The position numbers and the translations under genes were made by a program. The notes beneath the pieces were generated by a model that saw nothing but the letters and a program-made list of their open reading frames with translations, was not told the DNA's origin and did not search any database. Below are positions 15,058 through 24,243 of a stretch of 64,000 bases of DNA, piece after piece. The DNA lies in the NCBI GenBank assembly GCA_030693515.1, contig JAUYAK010000049.1, forward strand, positions 1-64,000, given 5' to 3'. Position 1 is the first letter of the stretch. Every line of letters starts with the position of its first letter. Source of the DNA: Opitutaceae bacterium (GTDB lineage Bacteria; Verrucomicrobiota; Verrucomicrobiia; Opitutales; Opitutaceae).

Positions 15058-16061
15058 ATCCCCTCTCGGACGCACTCTCCGCCGCGGGCTACGCCAACGC
15101 GTGGGCCTATCTGGCGCTCTTCTTCGTCGCGTCGCTGCTGATGATCTGGCGGCTGGAGGCGCTGCTCGATCACGGCCTGGAGGGCACGGCGCTCGGCACG
15201 CTCGTCATGCCCTACTGCTCGGGCCTCGGAAACCTGATCTTTGTGGCGTTAACGGCGCAGCGGGACAGGGGCGGCGCGGAGGTGCTGACCAACTGTCTGG
15301 TCAACAACGTCACCAATCTCACGCTGCTGCTCGGTCTGCCGGCGTTGTTCTGGGGCCTGCGCCTCGGGCGGGGAAAAGCCGGTGCCAGAAAAAAATCCGC
15401 CGCTCGCTCCGCCGCCACCGTCGAACAGCACGTCAGCCGCCTTTCGATCCTGCTCACGCTCGGCGCGGTGCTGGTCTTCGCGAGCATCACCTGGGCCCTC
15501 GCCGCCGACGGCATGCTTGATGCGAGCGACGGACTCGTGCTCGTGGCGCTGTTTCTTTTTTGGCAGGGCTTCCAGGTCTTCGATGTGATGAAGCACAACC
15601 TCCGGCAGCGGGTGCGCTTCGGCGCGCGTTTCGCGATCGATGTGGCACTCGTCCTGGCTGGCGCCTACGGGCTGTATGTGAGCTTGGACTGGCTGGTCGC
15701 CTGGCTGATGGCCCAGGAGGGCGGCTTTATCAGCGCGAAGAATCTCGGCTGGCTCAGCGGCTGGCTGATGGTGCTGCCCAACGCCGTGATCGCGTTCTTC
15801 TACGCCGCGCGTCGCCGGGCCGACATCGCCTATGCCTCACAGGTCGGCGACGGGCATATTTGCATCCCCCTCTGCGTCGGCCTGGCCGCGCTGCTCCACC
15901 CGATCGCGGTGCCGGAGTTCTTCGCGACGGGGCTCACCATCCTCGCCGCGGCCGCGCTGGCGCATGCGTTTTGCCTGCTCGCCTCCGACGGCCTGCCGCG
16001 GTGGATGGGCTGGCCGCTGCTGGCGGCCTACGCGTGGTTTCTCGCCGCAGGATTGATGTAG
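15054..16061 (+). CDS. Sodium/calcium exchanger-family (CaCA-like) membrane protein
   Basis: 335 residues with roughly ten hydrophobic helices. The stretch GTLVMPYCSGLGNLIFVALT followed by NNVTNLTLLLGLPALFWG resembles the first alpha-repeat of the CaCA family (conserved glycine/asparagine and the NxxTN helix). The second half, PNAVIAFFYAARRRADIAYA followed by GDGHICIPLCVGLAAL, would be a diverged second repeat. The typical acidic ion-binding residues are weak, so ion specificity is uncertain. It starts at a GTG coupled to the ABC ATPase stop. Confidence 0.7.
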   Translation: MNPLSDALSAAGYANAWAYLALFFVASLLMIWRLEALLDHGLEGTALGTLVMPYCSGLGNLIFVALTAQRDRGGAEVLTNCLVNNVTNLTLLLGLPALFWGLRLGRGKAGARKKSAARSAATVEQHVSRLSILLTLGAVLVFASITWALAADGMLDASDGLVLVALFLFWQGFQVFDVMKHNLRQRVRFGARFAIDVALVLAGAYGLYVSLDWLVAWLMAQEGGFISAKNLGWLSGWLMVLPNAVIAFFYAARRRADIAYASQVGDGHICIPLCVGLAALLHPIAVPEFFATGLTILAAAALAHAFCLLASDGLPRWMGWPLLAAYAWFLAAGLM

Positions 16062-16090
16062 CACCGGGCCGCGGGCGCGCCTCAATTCGA

Positions 16091-16114
16091 GGCGCAGCAA
16101 GCCTGCGCCCCTAC
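16091..16114. repeat. Half-palindrome repeat, family D
   Basis: GGCGCAGCAAGCCTGCGCCCCTAC between the exchanger gene and the convergent hypothetical gene. Near-identical copies lie at 29283-29307 and 29473-29497 (as an inverted pair) and at 44950-44974. Confidence 0.7.
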
Positions 16115-16117
16115 AAC

Positions 16118-16537
16118 TTACGATTCGAGCGGGTCGGCGCGGAATTTCTCGCTCAACTCGAAAAGCACCCCCTGTGCCTTGAGCCATTTCTTGTCGGCGC
16201 GGATATCATTCATTGTTTTGGCCGTGTGATTGAGCACGAGATAGCTCGCAGGGCCGATCTTCATGAAGGCGTCGTAGTGGGTGTCGGCCGCATCGGGCAC
16301 AAACTCCAGATCGCCTTCCCCGAGCTTCTTCCCGGCGGCGGCGGCGCGCAGGGGCTCGGCGTCGCGCGGCAGCAGGCGGCGGAACTCCTCCGCGCGTGCC
16401 CCGCTGTAGGCGAGCACCCCGCCGGCCTTCACCGGCACGGCGAGAATCGCCCATTCGCCGAACACCGGCTGCAGATAGCAGGCCTCCATGCGCTTGAGAC
16501 AGTCGATGATGTGGCGGCGGGCGGTTTCCAAATCCAT
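16118..16537 (-). CDS. Conserved-looking hypothetical protein
   Basis: 139 residues without signal peptide or membrane helix. Composition and periodicity are those of a folded alpha/beta protein (HIIDCLKRMEACYLQPVFGE; ASYLVLNHTAKTMNDIRADK), but no family was recognised. It is transcribed away from the symporter gene across a 170-base spacer and ends three bases after a family D repeat. Confidence 0.65.
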   Translation of the reverse strand: MDLETARRHIIDCLKRMEACYLQPVFGEWAILAVPVKAGGVLAYSGARAEEFRRLLPRDAEPLRAAAAGKKLGEGDLEFVPDAADTHYDAFMKIGPASYLVLNHTAKTMNDIRADKKWLKAQGVLFELSEKFRADPLES

Positions 16538-16661
16538 GGGCCGCGAGCAAGACGCGAAATCGCACCGCTTGGCAAGCCACCGGGGACCGTTTCATGCTCG
16601 GTTGACGCCTGCGCCCACCCCGCCCGTCCCGCTCCGGGCATAGAAATATTCCCTTGCTGTA

Positions 16662-16673
16662 TGATAATTATTA
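16662..16673 (+). promoter_or_regulatory. AT-rich candidate operator/-10 region upstream of the symporter
   Basis: TGATAATTATTA, close to a perfect palindrome, lies 34 bases before the symporter ATG in otherwise GC-rich DNA and overlaps a good -10 match (TATGAT). An 11/12 match, TGATAACTATTA, lies 26 bases before the TonB receptor ATG at 48398. Confidence 0.4.
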
Positions 16674-16707
16674 AAAAGAGTTCCCCACCCGTTCCGCTCT
16701 CCGCCCC

Positions 16708-18474
16708 ATGACCCCTTTCGACTACGCTGTCCTCGTTTTCTACTTCGTCTTCATGGTGGCGATCAGCTGGATCTTTCGGCGCTTCGTCACCAACGTGAGC
16801 GACTATTTCCGCGGCGGTGGCAAGGCCCTGTGGTGGATGGTGGGCGGCTCGGCGTTCATGGTGCAGTTCAGCGCGTGGACCTTCACCGGCGCGGCGAGCA
16901 AGGCCTACAGCGACGGCTGGCCCATCGCGGTGATTTACCTCGGCAACGTCGTCGGCTTCACGCTGAGTGCGATTCACTTCGCGCCCCGCTACCGCCAGCT
17001 CCGGGTCGTGACGGGAATGGAGGCCATCCGCCAGCGATTCGGCCGCGTGAGCGAACAATTCTTCACCTGGCTGCAGCTGCCGTTCGGCCTGTTGCAGGCC
17101 GGCATCTGGCTCAACTCCCTCGCGGTATTTTTCGCCGCCGTCTTCAGCATCGATCTCACGCTGACGATCGTGTTGACCGGCTTGGTGGTGCTTGTGATGG
17201 CGCTCATCGGCGGAAGTTGGGCCGTGCTCGCCAGCGACTTCATCCAAGTCGTAATTCTCATGCCCGTGTGCCTCGTGGTGACGGTGCTCGCCGTGATCAA
17301 AATCGGCGGCCCGGCTTCCTTTATCGCGCAGGCGCCCGCACACCACCTCGATCTCGGGCAGGTCTTTTCCACGGACTTCCTCGGCCTGTGGTGCGTGGCG
17401 ATGATCCTGAAGCAAATCCACACGACCAACAACCTGGGCGACGCCAACCGCTACCTCTGCGTCAAGGACGGCTCGCACGCGCGGCGGGCCGGTTTCCTCG
17501 GCGCGGGGCTCTTCCTCGGCGGCATTCTGATCTGGTTTATCCCGCCGATGATCGCGGCGATCCGCTTCCCGGATTTGGGCGCGATGTTTCCGCATCTCCG
17601 CAATCCCGAGGAGGCGGCGTTCATCGCCATCGCGCGCGACGTCATGCCGGTCGGCATGATGGGGCTGCTGGTGAGCGGCATCTTCGCCGCCACCATGTCG
17701 TCGATGGATTCCGGGCTGAACAAGAACACCGGTTTCTTCATCAAGAATTTCTACCAGCCCGTGCTCCGTCCCCAAGCGACCGACGGCCAGCTGCTCACGG
17801 TCGGAAAAATCACCACCGCCGTATTCGGCCTGATGATCATCTTTGTCGCGCTGGGGATGAGCCAGCTGAAGGGACTCACGCTCTTCCAGCTGACCCAGCG
17901 GCTGAGCATCCTCATCGGCATCCCGATCATCGTGCCGTTGTTCCTCGGCCTGCTGATCAAGCGCACCCCGCCCTGGTCGGCGTGGAGCACCGTGGTCGTG
18001 GGCTTCCTCAGCTCCCTCTTCATCACCCGCTACCTCACGCCGGAATGGGCCGCGGAATTCTTCGGCCGCGGCCGCGCCCTCGACGCCACCTCTGCCGAAT
18101 ACTGGCGGCAATCAGCCGAGCTTCTCGGCAACGTCGCCATCTGCTCGCTGTGGTTTATCGGCACCAAGTTCTTCTGGTCGCGCGCTTCGGCCGACACGCA
18201 CGCCCGCGTCGCGGAATTTTTCCATCGCCTCAACACCCCGGTTGATTTCAACCGCGAAGAGGGCGCGGGCGCGGCCAATGACGACCGACAGTCCCGCGTC
18301 GTCGGCTGGCTCTGCGTCGCGTATGGCGCGTTTATCGCGCTGCTCGCGATCATCCCCAATCCCCTCGGCGGCCGCCTAGCCTTCGTCGGCTGCGGCGCCG
18401 TCGTGCTCGCCATCGGCTGGGCCCTCGTCGCCGCCTCCCGCAAAGGCGCCGCCGCCACCACCCCGGCCGCGTGA
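16708..18474 (+). CDS. Sodium/solute symporter (SSS family)
   Basis: 588 residues, about 14 membrane helices. It begins with a short helix (FDYAVLVFYFVFMVAISWIF) and the family signature SDYFRGGGKALWWMVGGSAF, then a segment FTGAASKAYSDGWP typical of sugar-type SSS transporters. MSSMDSGLNKNTGFFIKNFY is the conserved helix-8 sodium-site region. The substrate is not readable, but the next genes (mannose-6-phosphate isomerase, dehydrogenase, lyase) suggest a sugar or uronate. The stop overlaps a GTG of the isomerase gene (GTGA). Confidence 0.9.
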   Translation: MTPFDYAVLVFYFVFMVAISWIFRRFVTNVSDYFRGGGKALWWMVGGSAFMVQFSAWTFTGAASKAYSDGWPIAVIYLGNVVGFTLSAIHFAPRYRQLRVVTGMEAIRQRFGRVSEQFFTWLQLPFGLLQAGIWLNSLAVFFAAVFSIDLTLTIVLTGLVVLVMALIGGSWAVLASDFIQVVILMPVCLVVTVLAVIKIGGPASFIAQAPAHHLDLGQVFSTDFLGLWCVAMILKQIHTTNNLGDANRYLCVKDGSHARRAGFLGAGLFLGGILIWFIPPMIAAIRFPDLGAMFPHLRNPEEAAFIAIARDVMPVGMMGLLVSGIFAATMSSMDSGLNKNTGFFIKNFYQPVLRPQATDGQLLTVGKITTAVFGLMIIFVALGMSQLKGLTLFQLTQRLSILIGIPIIVPLFLGLLIKRTPPWSAWSTVVVGFLSSLFITRYLTPEWAAEFFGRGRALDATSAEYWRQSAELLGNVAICSLWFIGTKFFWSRASADTHARVAEFFHRLNTPVDFNREEGAGAANDDRQSRVVGWLCVAYGAFIALLAIIPNPLGGRLAFVGCGAVVLAIGWALVAASRKGAAATTPAA

Positions 18475-18494
18475 GCCTCCTGCCCCACCCTGCG

Positions 18495-19580
18495 ATGTCG
18501 CACCGCGGCAAAATCATCCTCCTCCCGCCCAACCGCGTGTGGCGCACCTATCCCGGCGGGCGCACTCTCGAGGCGCTCGCGGGCGTCGCGACGCCGGCCG
18601 ACTCCCACTTCGCCGAGGATTGGATCGCCTCGACCACGCGCGCCGCCAACCGGGGCCGCGAACCCATCGCCGAGGGCGTCTCGGAGGTCCGCCTCGGCCA
18701 CGATCCCACGCCGCACGATTTTGCCGCCCTGCTGGCGAGCGACGCGGAGTATTTCCTCGGGGCCGCGCACGCGGCCCGCTACGGCGCGCAGCCCCAGCTC
18801 CTCGTGAAGTTCCTGGACAGCGGCACGCGCCTGCACTTCCAGGTCCACCCCACGCGCGAATTCGCCCAGCGCGTGCTCGGCGCCCCGAGCGGCAAGACCG
18901 AGGCTTACCACGTCCTCGCCACACGCGATCCGGAGAATGCGTTTATCTATGTCGGCTTCCAGCGGCCGCCCACGCCCGCTCAGCTCCGCGACCATATCGT
19001 CAACCAAAACATCGCCGCCCTCGAGGCGTGCTTCGACAAGATCCCGGTGCGGCCCGGCGACACGTTCATCATCCCCGGCGGCACGCCCCACGCGCTCGGC
19101 GCCGGCTTGTTCCTCGTCGAGGTCCAGGAGCCGAGCGATCTCGTGGTGCGCTTCGAGTTCGAGCGCGCCGGCTACGTCCTGCCCGAGGCGGCGCGCTTCA
19201 TGGGCCGCGATGTGGATTTCGCGCTCACCGTCTTCAACCTCACGCCGCTCACCGCCGGCGATCTCGCGACGCGCGTCCGGTGCACCCCGCGCCGCGTGCG
19301 TGCCCTCGGCCCCAGTTCGCATCAGGACGAGCTGATCGGCCCAAATCAGACCGACTGTTTCCGCGTCCTGCATTCCACGCTCGCCGCGACCGTCACCAAG
19401 CAGGAGTCGGCCCCGGTGATCGGGATCGTCACCGCCGGCACGCTCACGGCGGAGGCGGGCGGTGAAACCCACCTCTTCCGGACCTACGACAAATATTTCC
19501 TGCCCGCCGGCCTCGGTCCCGTGCACCTCACGCCCGGCTCCGCGGGGTGCGAACTCCTCGAATGCCTGCCGCCCGCCTGA
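18495..19580 (+). CDS. manA: Class I mannose-6-phosphate isomerase
   Basis: About 361 residues of the cupin-type zinc isomerase that interconverts mannose-6-phosphate and fructose-6-phosphate. Motifs: LLVKFLDSGTRLHFQVHPT (zinc ligands including the histidine), GKTEAYHVL (glutamate ligand; the usual residues after it are methionine/tryptophan), and IPGGTPHALGAGLFLVEVQE (histidine ligand and active-site region). Two starts are possible: GTG at 18471, which overlaps the symporter stop, or ATG at 18495; the ATG was chosen but the GTG would give coupling. It lies inside a carbohydrate operon. Confidence 0.88.
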   Translation: MSHRGKIILLPPNRVWRTYPGGRTLEALAGVATPADSHFAEDWIASTTRAANRGREPIAEGVSEVRLGHDPTPHDFAALLASDAEYFLGAAHAARYGAQPQLLVKFLDSGTRLHFQVHPTREFAQRVLGAPSGKTEAYHVLATRDPENAFIYVGFQRPPTPAQLRDHIVNQNIAALEACFDKIPVRPGDTFIIPGGTPHALGAGLFLVEVQEPSDLVVRFEFERAGYVLPEAARFMGRDVDFALTVFNLTPLTAGDLATRVRCTPRRVRALGPSSHQDELIGPNQTDCFRVLHSTLAATVTKQESAPVIGIVTAGTLTAEAGGETHLFRTYDKYFLPAGLGPVHLTPGSAGCELLECLPPA

Positions 19581-19625
19581 CTTCTCTCCGTCTTTCTCTC
19601 TTCCCGTCTTCCCTTTCTTCCTGCG

Positions 19626-20636
19626 ATGTCCCGCATTCCGTCCCTCGTCACCGCGCTCGCTCCCGCGGATCTCGCTGCCTTTTTCCCCGAGCCGATGCTC
19701 GCCGAGCTCCGCGCCGTCACGGCCGATTTCCGCACGCTCGATCCCACCGCGCATCCCGCGGCCGACTTCGCCCGCGCTCTGGCCGCCGCGGACCCCGCCG
19801 TGCTGGTCACAGGCTGGAAGACGCCTCATCTCCCCGCGGCGCTGCCGCCGCGCCTGCGCTACGTCTGCCACGTCACCGGTTCGGTGAAGAAACTCGTCTC
19901 GCGCGCCCACCTCGATGGCGGTCTCGCCGTCTCCAACTGGGGCGGCTCGATCAGCCGCACCGTCGCCGAAGGCGCGCTCTTCCACATCCTCGCCTGTCTG
20001 CGCCACGCCTCGCACTGGGCGGTGGCGATGCACCAGCCCGGTGTCGCCGCGTGGAAAAACGGCCTCTCCGATGTGCGCTCCCTCTTCGGCCGCACGGTCG
20101 GCATCCACGGCTTCGGACTCGTCGCCCGCGAACTCGTCGCGCTGCTCCGGCCCTGGGGCTGCCGCGTGACGGTGTTTGCGCCCGACGCCAGCGCCACGCT
20201 CGCCGCGGCCTACGGCGTCGCATGCGCCGGTTCGCTTGAAGAGCTTTTTTCCGCAAACGAGATCATCGTCGAGCTCGCTCCGCTCACCCCGTCCACCACC
20301 GGCATCGTCACCGAGGCCCTCCTCCGCCTCATCCGGCCCGGCGGCACGTTCGTCAACGTCGGCCGCGGCGCCGTGGTGGACGAGGCCGCGCTCCTGCGCG
20401 TCGCCCGCGAGGGTCGGATCAACGTCGGCCTCGACGTTTACACCACCGAGCCCCTGTCCGCCGACAGCGGCTTCCGGGCCCTGCCGCGCGTGAACCTCAC
20501 GCCGCACAACTCCGGGCCGACCTTCGATCACTACCCGGTCGCGGGCGCCTTCGCCCTCAGGAACCTCCGCGCCTTCGCCGCCGGCCAGCCGATCGAAGCC
20601 CTTATCACCCCCGCCATCTACGACGCCTCCTCATGA
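19626..20636 (+). CDS. D-isomer-specific 2-hydroxyacid dehydrogenase family protein
   Basis: 336 residues. The nucleotide-binding domain shows GRTVGIHGFGLVARELVALL (glycine motif), VELAPLTPSTTGIV, and NVGRGAVVDEAALLRVAREG with the catalytic arginine region; the C-terminal PHNSGPTF holds the catalytic histidine. It probably reduces or oxidises a 2-keto/2-hydroxy acid from sugar or uronate breakdown (inference from its operon). It starts after a 45-base run of C and T and no recognisable Shine-Dalgarno. Its stop overlaps the lyase ATG (ATGA at 20633-20636). Confidence 0.88.
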   Translation: MSRIPSLVTALAPADLAAFFPEPMLAELRAVTADFRTLDPTAHPAADFARALAAADPAVLVTGWKTPHLPAALPPRLRYVCHVTGSVKKLVSRAHLDGGLAVSNWGGSISRTVAEGALFHILACLRHASHWAVAMHQPGVAAWKNGLSDVRSLFGRTVGIHGFGLVARELVALLRPWGCRVTVFAPDASATLAAAYGVACAGSLEELFSANEIIVELAPLTPSTTGIVTEALLRLIRPGGTFVNVGRGAVVDEAALLRVAREGRINVGLDVYTTEPLSADSGFRALPRVNLTPHNSGPTFDHYPVAGAFALRNLRAFAAGQPIEALITPAIYDASS

Positions 20637-22774
20637 AAACCCTTCGCGTCTTCCTCCACGCGGCTGCGGCCGCTTGTTTCTCCCTCGCCCCCCTCGGTTG
20701 CGCCGCCGCCACGCCGGCGAACCCGGTGCCCGCCGCCGCGCCGCGCACCCTCGTGCTGGCCGGCCGGCATGAGGCGTTTCGCGCCTACTGCACCACGGGC
20801 GCCGGCGCCGCCGCCTTCGCCCGTCTCCGTGCCGACCTCGATCGCGAGTGGCTCGCTTGGCCGTTTCCCGCCGAACCCGTCACCTACGGCGATCCCTCGC
20901 CGTCGAAGCGCACCTCCGACATGGCCGACCGCTGGCGCGCGCAGCAGGACACCACGGGCCGCATCTCCGGCGTCGCCGAAGCCGCCGCGCTCTGCTGGAT
21001 CGTGACCGGGGAGGAAAAATACTTCACCAAGGCCCGCGACTTCCTCGTCGCCGCCAGCGCGTGGCACTTCGCCCCCGATTGGAAATCCGGCGCCGTGCCC
21101 GGCGCCGCCGACATCTACTACAACGACGAGGCCCACTTCCGCCTCTGGCGAAAGCTCCCGCTCGTTTACGACCAGCTCCGCGCCCAGCTCTCCGCCGCCG
21201 ACCGCGCCACGATCCTCGCGCACTTCAAGCTCCGCGGCACGCGTTCCTTCGAATGGATTAAGAAGCAGGGCGACATCGCCAGCATCCGCCGCAACACCAT
21301 CGCCGGCGCCAATCTCTCCTCGCACCCGATTCGCTTCATGCCGATGACGGGGCTCACCGGCCTGGCCCTCTGGGACGATCTGCCCGAGGCCCGCGAGTGG
21401 TGGGCCTTTTCCTACGCCTTCTACCGCGATCAATTCACTCCGTGGGGCGGCGACGACGGCGGCTGGGGCGAAGGCAGCGCCTACTGGCGCGGCACGTTCG
21501 AGCACGCGGCGTTTCAAGACGCGCTCCTCGCGCTCGGCGATCCGCTCGCCTACGCCACGCCGTTTTGGAAAAACTCCCCGCTGTTCGCGCTCTATAATGT
21601 GCAGCCCTACCTGCACACCATCTTCGGCGACGCCTCCAATGCCGGCCGCTTTAACCTCGAACCCGTCATCGCCGACTACTTCGAGCACATGGCGCGCGTG
21701 CAGCAAAACGGCCTCTTCCGCAGCTACGCCGCGCTCAGCACCGACCGCCGGCCCCGCCCGATCGACAAGGGCCTCGCCGGCCTCGACCGCGGCTATCCCA
21801 CGGCCGCGGAATTTCTCGTGCGCAACTTCATCGTCAGCGCCCGCCCGCTGCCCGCCCCGCGCCCGCTCGCCGAGATGCCGCCGCACCGCTATTTCGCCGA
21901 TGTCGGCTGGGCCTCCCTCCACTCCGCGCTCGGCCGGCCGGCCGACGACGTCCAGCTCACGTTTCGCGCCTCGCCCTACGGCTCGTTCAGCCACAGCCAC
22001 GCCGACCAACTCGGCTTCATCCTCAACGCCTACGGCGAAGGCCTCGCCATCAATTCCGCCTACCGCGAATTCCACAATTCCCCCCACCACGAGCAATGGA
22101 CCCGCCAGTCGATCTCGAAAAACGTCCTCCTGATCGATGGCGTCGGCCAGAAGGCGAAATCGAAGGAAGCCACCGGCAAGATCACGCGCTTCGAGCAGAC
22201 GCCCCGCACGGTCTGGACCACCGGCGACGCCACCGCCGCCTACCAGGCCGCGCAGAAGGACAAGGCCCGCGTGCAGCGCGTGACGCGCGACATCGTCTTC
22301 GTCGATCAGCGCTACTTCGTCCTGCGTGATCGCGTGACGCTCGCGACCCCGGGAAACATTTCCTGGCTGCTCCACGCGGAAAAAAATCTCTCCTGGGACG
22401 AGGCCACCGCCACCGCCGTCATCCGCGGCGCCGAAGGCAAGGCCACGCTCACCGCGCGCCTGCTCGCCGCTGGCGTCACGTTCCGCGGCACGACGACCAC
22501 GACCTTCCCCGTCCCCGTCGATCCGAAATACACCAAGGCGGCGGCTGGCTCGGCCTACGTCACCGGCGCCTGGCACGACCAGGCCCACCTCACCGCCACG
22601 AGCGCCGAGTCGGCGAAGGAATTCACCGTGTATGCGATCCTCTGGCCCGAACGCGGCACCCAACCCGCCGCCGTTTCCGCCACGCTCAGCCGCGACGGAG
22701 CCATCGTCTTCCGCCGCCCCGACGGGAAGACCGACACCCTCGTGGTCACCGACACCGGCCTCACCCTGCGGTAA
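20633..22774 (+). CDS. Heparinase II/III-like polysaccharide lyase lipoprotein (DUF4962 type)
   Basis: 713 residues. The N-terminus is a signal sequence with a possible lipobox (APLGCAAA), so a membrane-anchored lipoprotein is likely. Residues ~50-400 look like the alpha/alpha toroid of DUF4962/oligoalginate-lyase proteins (IYYNDEAHFRLWRKLPLVYD; TPWGGDDGGWGEGSAYWRGT). Residues ~420-700 are the heparinase II/III beta domain, with the conserved SFSHSHADQLGFILNAYGE and HHEQWTRQSISKN. Such enzymes cleave uronic-acid polysaccharides (alginate, heparin-like, ulvan) by beta-elimination. It is the last gene of the symporter-isomerase-dehydrogenase operon. Confidence 0.87.
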   Translation: MKTLRVFLHAAAAACFSLAPLGCAAATPANPVPAAAPRTLVLAGRHEAFRAYCTTGAGAAAFARLRADLDREWLAWPFPAEPVTYGDPSPSKRTSDMADRWRAQQDTTGRISGVAEAAALCWIVTGEEKYFTKARDFLVAASAWHFAPDWKSGAVPGAADIYYNDEAHFRLWRKLPLVYDQLRAQLSAADRATILAHFKLRGTRSFEWIKKQGDIASIRRNTIAGANLSSHPIRFMPMTGLTGLALWDDLPEAREWWAFSYAFYRDQFTPWGGDDGGWGEGSAYWRGTFEHAAFQDALLALGDPLAYATPFWKNSPLFALYNVQPYLHTIFGDASNAGRFNLEPVIADYFEHMARVQQNGLFRSYAALSTDRRPRPIDKGLAGLDRGYPTAAEFLVRNFIVSARPLPAPRPLAEMPPHRYFADVGWASLHSALGRPADDVQLTFRASPYGSFSHSHADQLGFILNAYGEGLAINSAYREFHNSPHHEQWTRQSISKNVLLIDGVGQKAKSKEATGKITRFEQTPRTVWTTGDATAAYQAAQKDKARVQRVTRDIVFVDQRYFVLRDRVTLATPGNISWLLHAEKNLSWDEATATAVIRGAEGKATLTARLLAAGVTFRGTTTTTFPVPVDPKYTKAAAGSAYVTGAWHDQAHLTATSAESAKEFTVYAILWPERGTQPAAVSATLSRDGAIVFRRPDGKTDTLVVTDTGLTLR

Positions 22775-22785
22775 ACGCCCGCCGC

Positions 22786-23337
22786 CTAACGGCAGCGCAG
22801 CTCCCGCAGATAAGCGATCAGCTCGGCCATCACCGCGTCGGCCACAAACGCCTGCGCATCGGTGCGAGTCGCGCCCGGGCACTCCACGCGGCCGCTGCGC
22901 ACCACCACAAATTTTCCGCCGGCCCTGCCCGCGGTGAGTCGCGTCGAACCGAGCCTGCCAAACGGGCGCCGACGATGCGCGATCGCCCACCACGCGAACG
23001 GCTCCGCGATTTTCAACGTCGCATTCGGCTCCGCGTAGCCCGTGGTCGCCACGCTCAGATCGCTGCCGAACAGTTCGCACGCCCCGCGCGCCATCTCCTC
23101 CGCCACAGCGGCGGACACGCCGTTGACCTTCCGGGCCGCGGCACGGTTCACACCGAGATGCGCCACCTTTTGCTCAAGGGCGTAGGCCGTGATTCCCCCG
23201 AGGAAAAAATCCGACGCGCCCGAAATCTCCCCCGCGCGCGCCTGCACGCGCCCGCAGGTCATGCTCTCTGCCGCGGCCAGCGTGAGCGCCGGCGCCCGGA
23301 GCATGAGCGTCTTCAGCTCGCTGCGACCCTTGTTCAT
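22786..23337 (-). CDS. CinA C-terminal domain protein (PncC-type nicotinamide-nucleotide amidase)
   Basis: 183 residues, a stand-alone CinA C-terminal domain. Motifs are LTLAAAESMTCGRVQARAGE (usual form ESxTGG; here the first glycine position is cysteine), GASDFFLGGITAYALEQKVAHLGV, and LSVATTGYAEPN. The family deamidates NMN in pyridine nucleotide recycling. The substitution in the ESMTCG loop may affect activity. Its ATG overlaps the exonuclease stop (ATGA). Its end is 11 bases from the convergent lyase gene. Confidence 0.85.
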   Translation of the reverse strand: MNKGRSELKTLMLRAPALTLAAAESMTCGRVQARAGEISGASDFFLGGITAYALEQKVAHLGVNRAAARKVNGVSAAVAEEMARGACELFGSDLSVATTGYAEPNATLKIAEPFAWWAIAHRRRPFGRLGSTRLTAGRAGGKFVVVRSGRVECPGATRTDAQAFVADAVMAELIAYLRELRCR

Positions 23338-24089
23338 TTCAGCTCCACCCCTACCGGACAGTGATCGCTGCCGAGCACGTGCGGCTCGATCCACGCGCGT
23401 TTCAGGCGCGGCTGCAGCGCCGCGCTGGCCATCACGTAGTCGATCCGCCAGCCGATGTTGCGCTCGCGCGCGCCGGCCCGATACGTCCACCAGCTGTAGT
23501 GGCCGGGGCCCTTCTCGAAATGGCGGAAGGTGTCCACGAAGCCGGCGCTGACAAAGTCCCGGAACCCCGCGCGCTCCTGATCGGAGAAGCCGGGGTTGCC
23601 CACGTTCTCCTTCGGCCGCGCGAGATCGATTTCCTCGTGGGCGACGTTCAGGTCGCCGCAGATCAACACGGGCTTCTTTTTCTCCAGCCGCTTCGCGTAG
23701 GCGAGCAGCGCGCGGTCCCATTCCTGGCGGAAGCCGAGGCGCACCAGCTCGGGCTGCGCGTTGGGCACATAGACGCCGACGACGTAGCAGTCGTCGAACT
23801 CGGCCGTGACCGCTCGGCCTTCGGCGTCGTGTGCGGGCGAGCCGATGCCCTTCGTGAGGTTGAGCGGCTTGCGCCGCGTGAGCAGCGCAGTGCCGCTGTA
23901 GCCCTTTTTCTCGGCGGAGTTCCAGAGGAGCTCGTAGCCCTTGGGCCAGACGACGTGCTGCACATCACCGGGCATGGCCTTCACCTCCTGCAGGCAAATC
24001 ACATCGGCCTGGCCCGCGTCCATCCAGCCGAGCAGGCCCTTGCCGAGCGCGGCGCGCACGCCGTTGACGTTCCACGAGAGGAGTTTCAT
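23334..24089 (-). CDS. xth: Exodeoxyribonuclease III
   Basis: 251 residues of the AP endonuclease/exonuclease III type, which repairs abasic sites. Motifs: MKLLSWNVNGVRAALGKG, ICLQEVKA with the metal-binding glutamate, NSAEKKGYSGTALLTR, LICGDLNVAHEEIDL, and the terminal GSDHCPVGVEL with the catalytic aspartate-histidine. The ATG at 24089 gives the canonical N-terminus; it is divergent from the PLP enzyme across ~155 bases and coupled to the CinA-C gene downstream. Confidence 0.95.
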   Translation of the reverse strand: MKLLSWNVNGVRAALGKGLLGWMDAGQADVICLQEVKAMPGDVQHVVWPKGYELLWNSAEKKGYSGTALLTRRKPLNLTKGIGSPAHDAEGRAVTAEFDDCYVVGVYVPNAQPELVRLGFRQEWDRALLAYAKRLEKKKPVLICGDLNVAHEEIDLARPKENVGNPGFSDQERAGFRDFVSAGFVDTFRHFEKGPGHYSWWTYRAGARERNIGWRIDYVMASAALQPRLKRAWIEPHVLGSDHCPVGVELK

Positions 24090-24206
24090 GCGCCGCGGTT
24101 CAACGCCCCGCCGGCCCAGGGTGCAACGGGAAACTCGCCGCGCCGCGCGCCCCGTCATGACACGCGTGACGCAGCGCACGCTCGCCCCGCCCTTGCCTCT
24201 TCTGCT

Positions 24207-24234
24207 CTCTCAGCTCTCAACTCTCAGCTCTCAG
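24207..24234 (+). repeat. Tandem heptamer repeat upstream of the PLP enzyme
   Basis: Four consecutive seven-base units CTCTCAG/CTCTCAA ending nine bases before the ATG at 24244, in place of a ribosome binding site. Slippage in such a tract could alter spacing. Confidence 0.7.
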
Positions 24235-24243
24235 CTTTTCCCG

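Noticed and set aside
18030-20531. Long minus-strand frame opposite the isomerase and dehydrogenase genes
   Set aside because: Shadow frame: glycine/arginine-rich and covering several genuine plus-strand genes and their junctions.
24090-24243. SAM riboswitch before the PLP enzyme
   Set aside because: The 154-base leader contains only GC-rich and heptamer sequence and no SAM-riboswitch core; the gene's exact specificity is also unknown.
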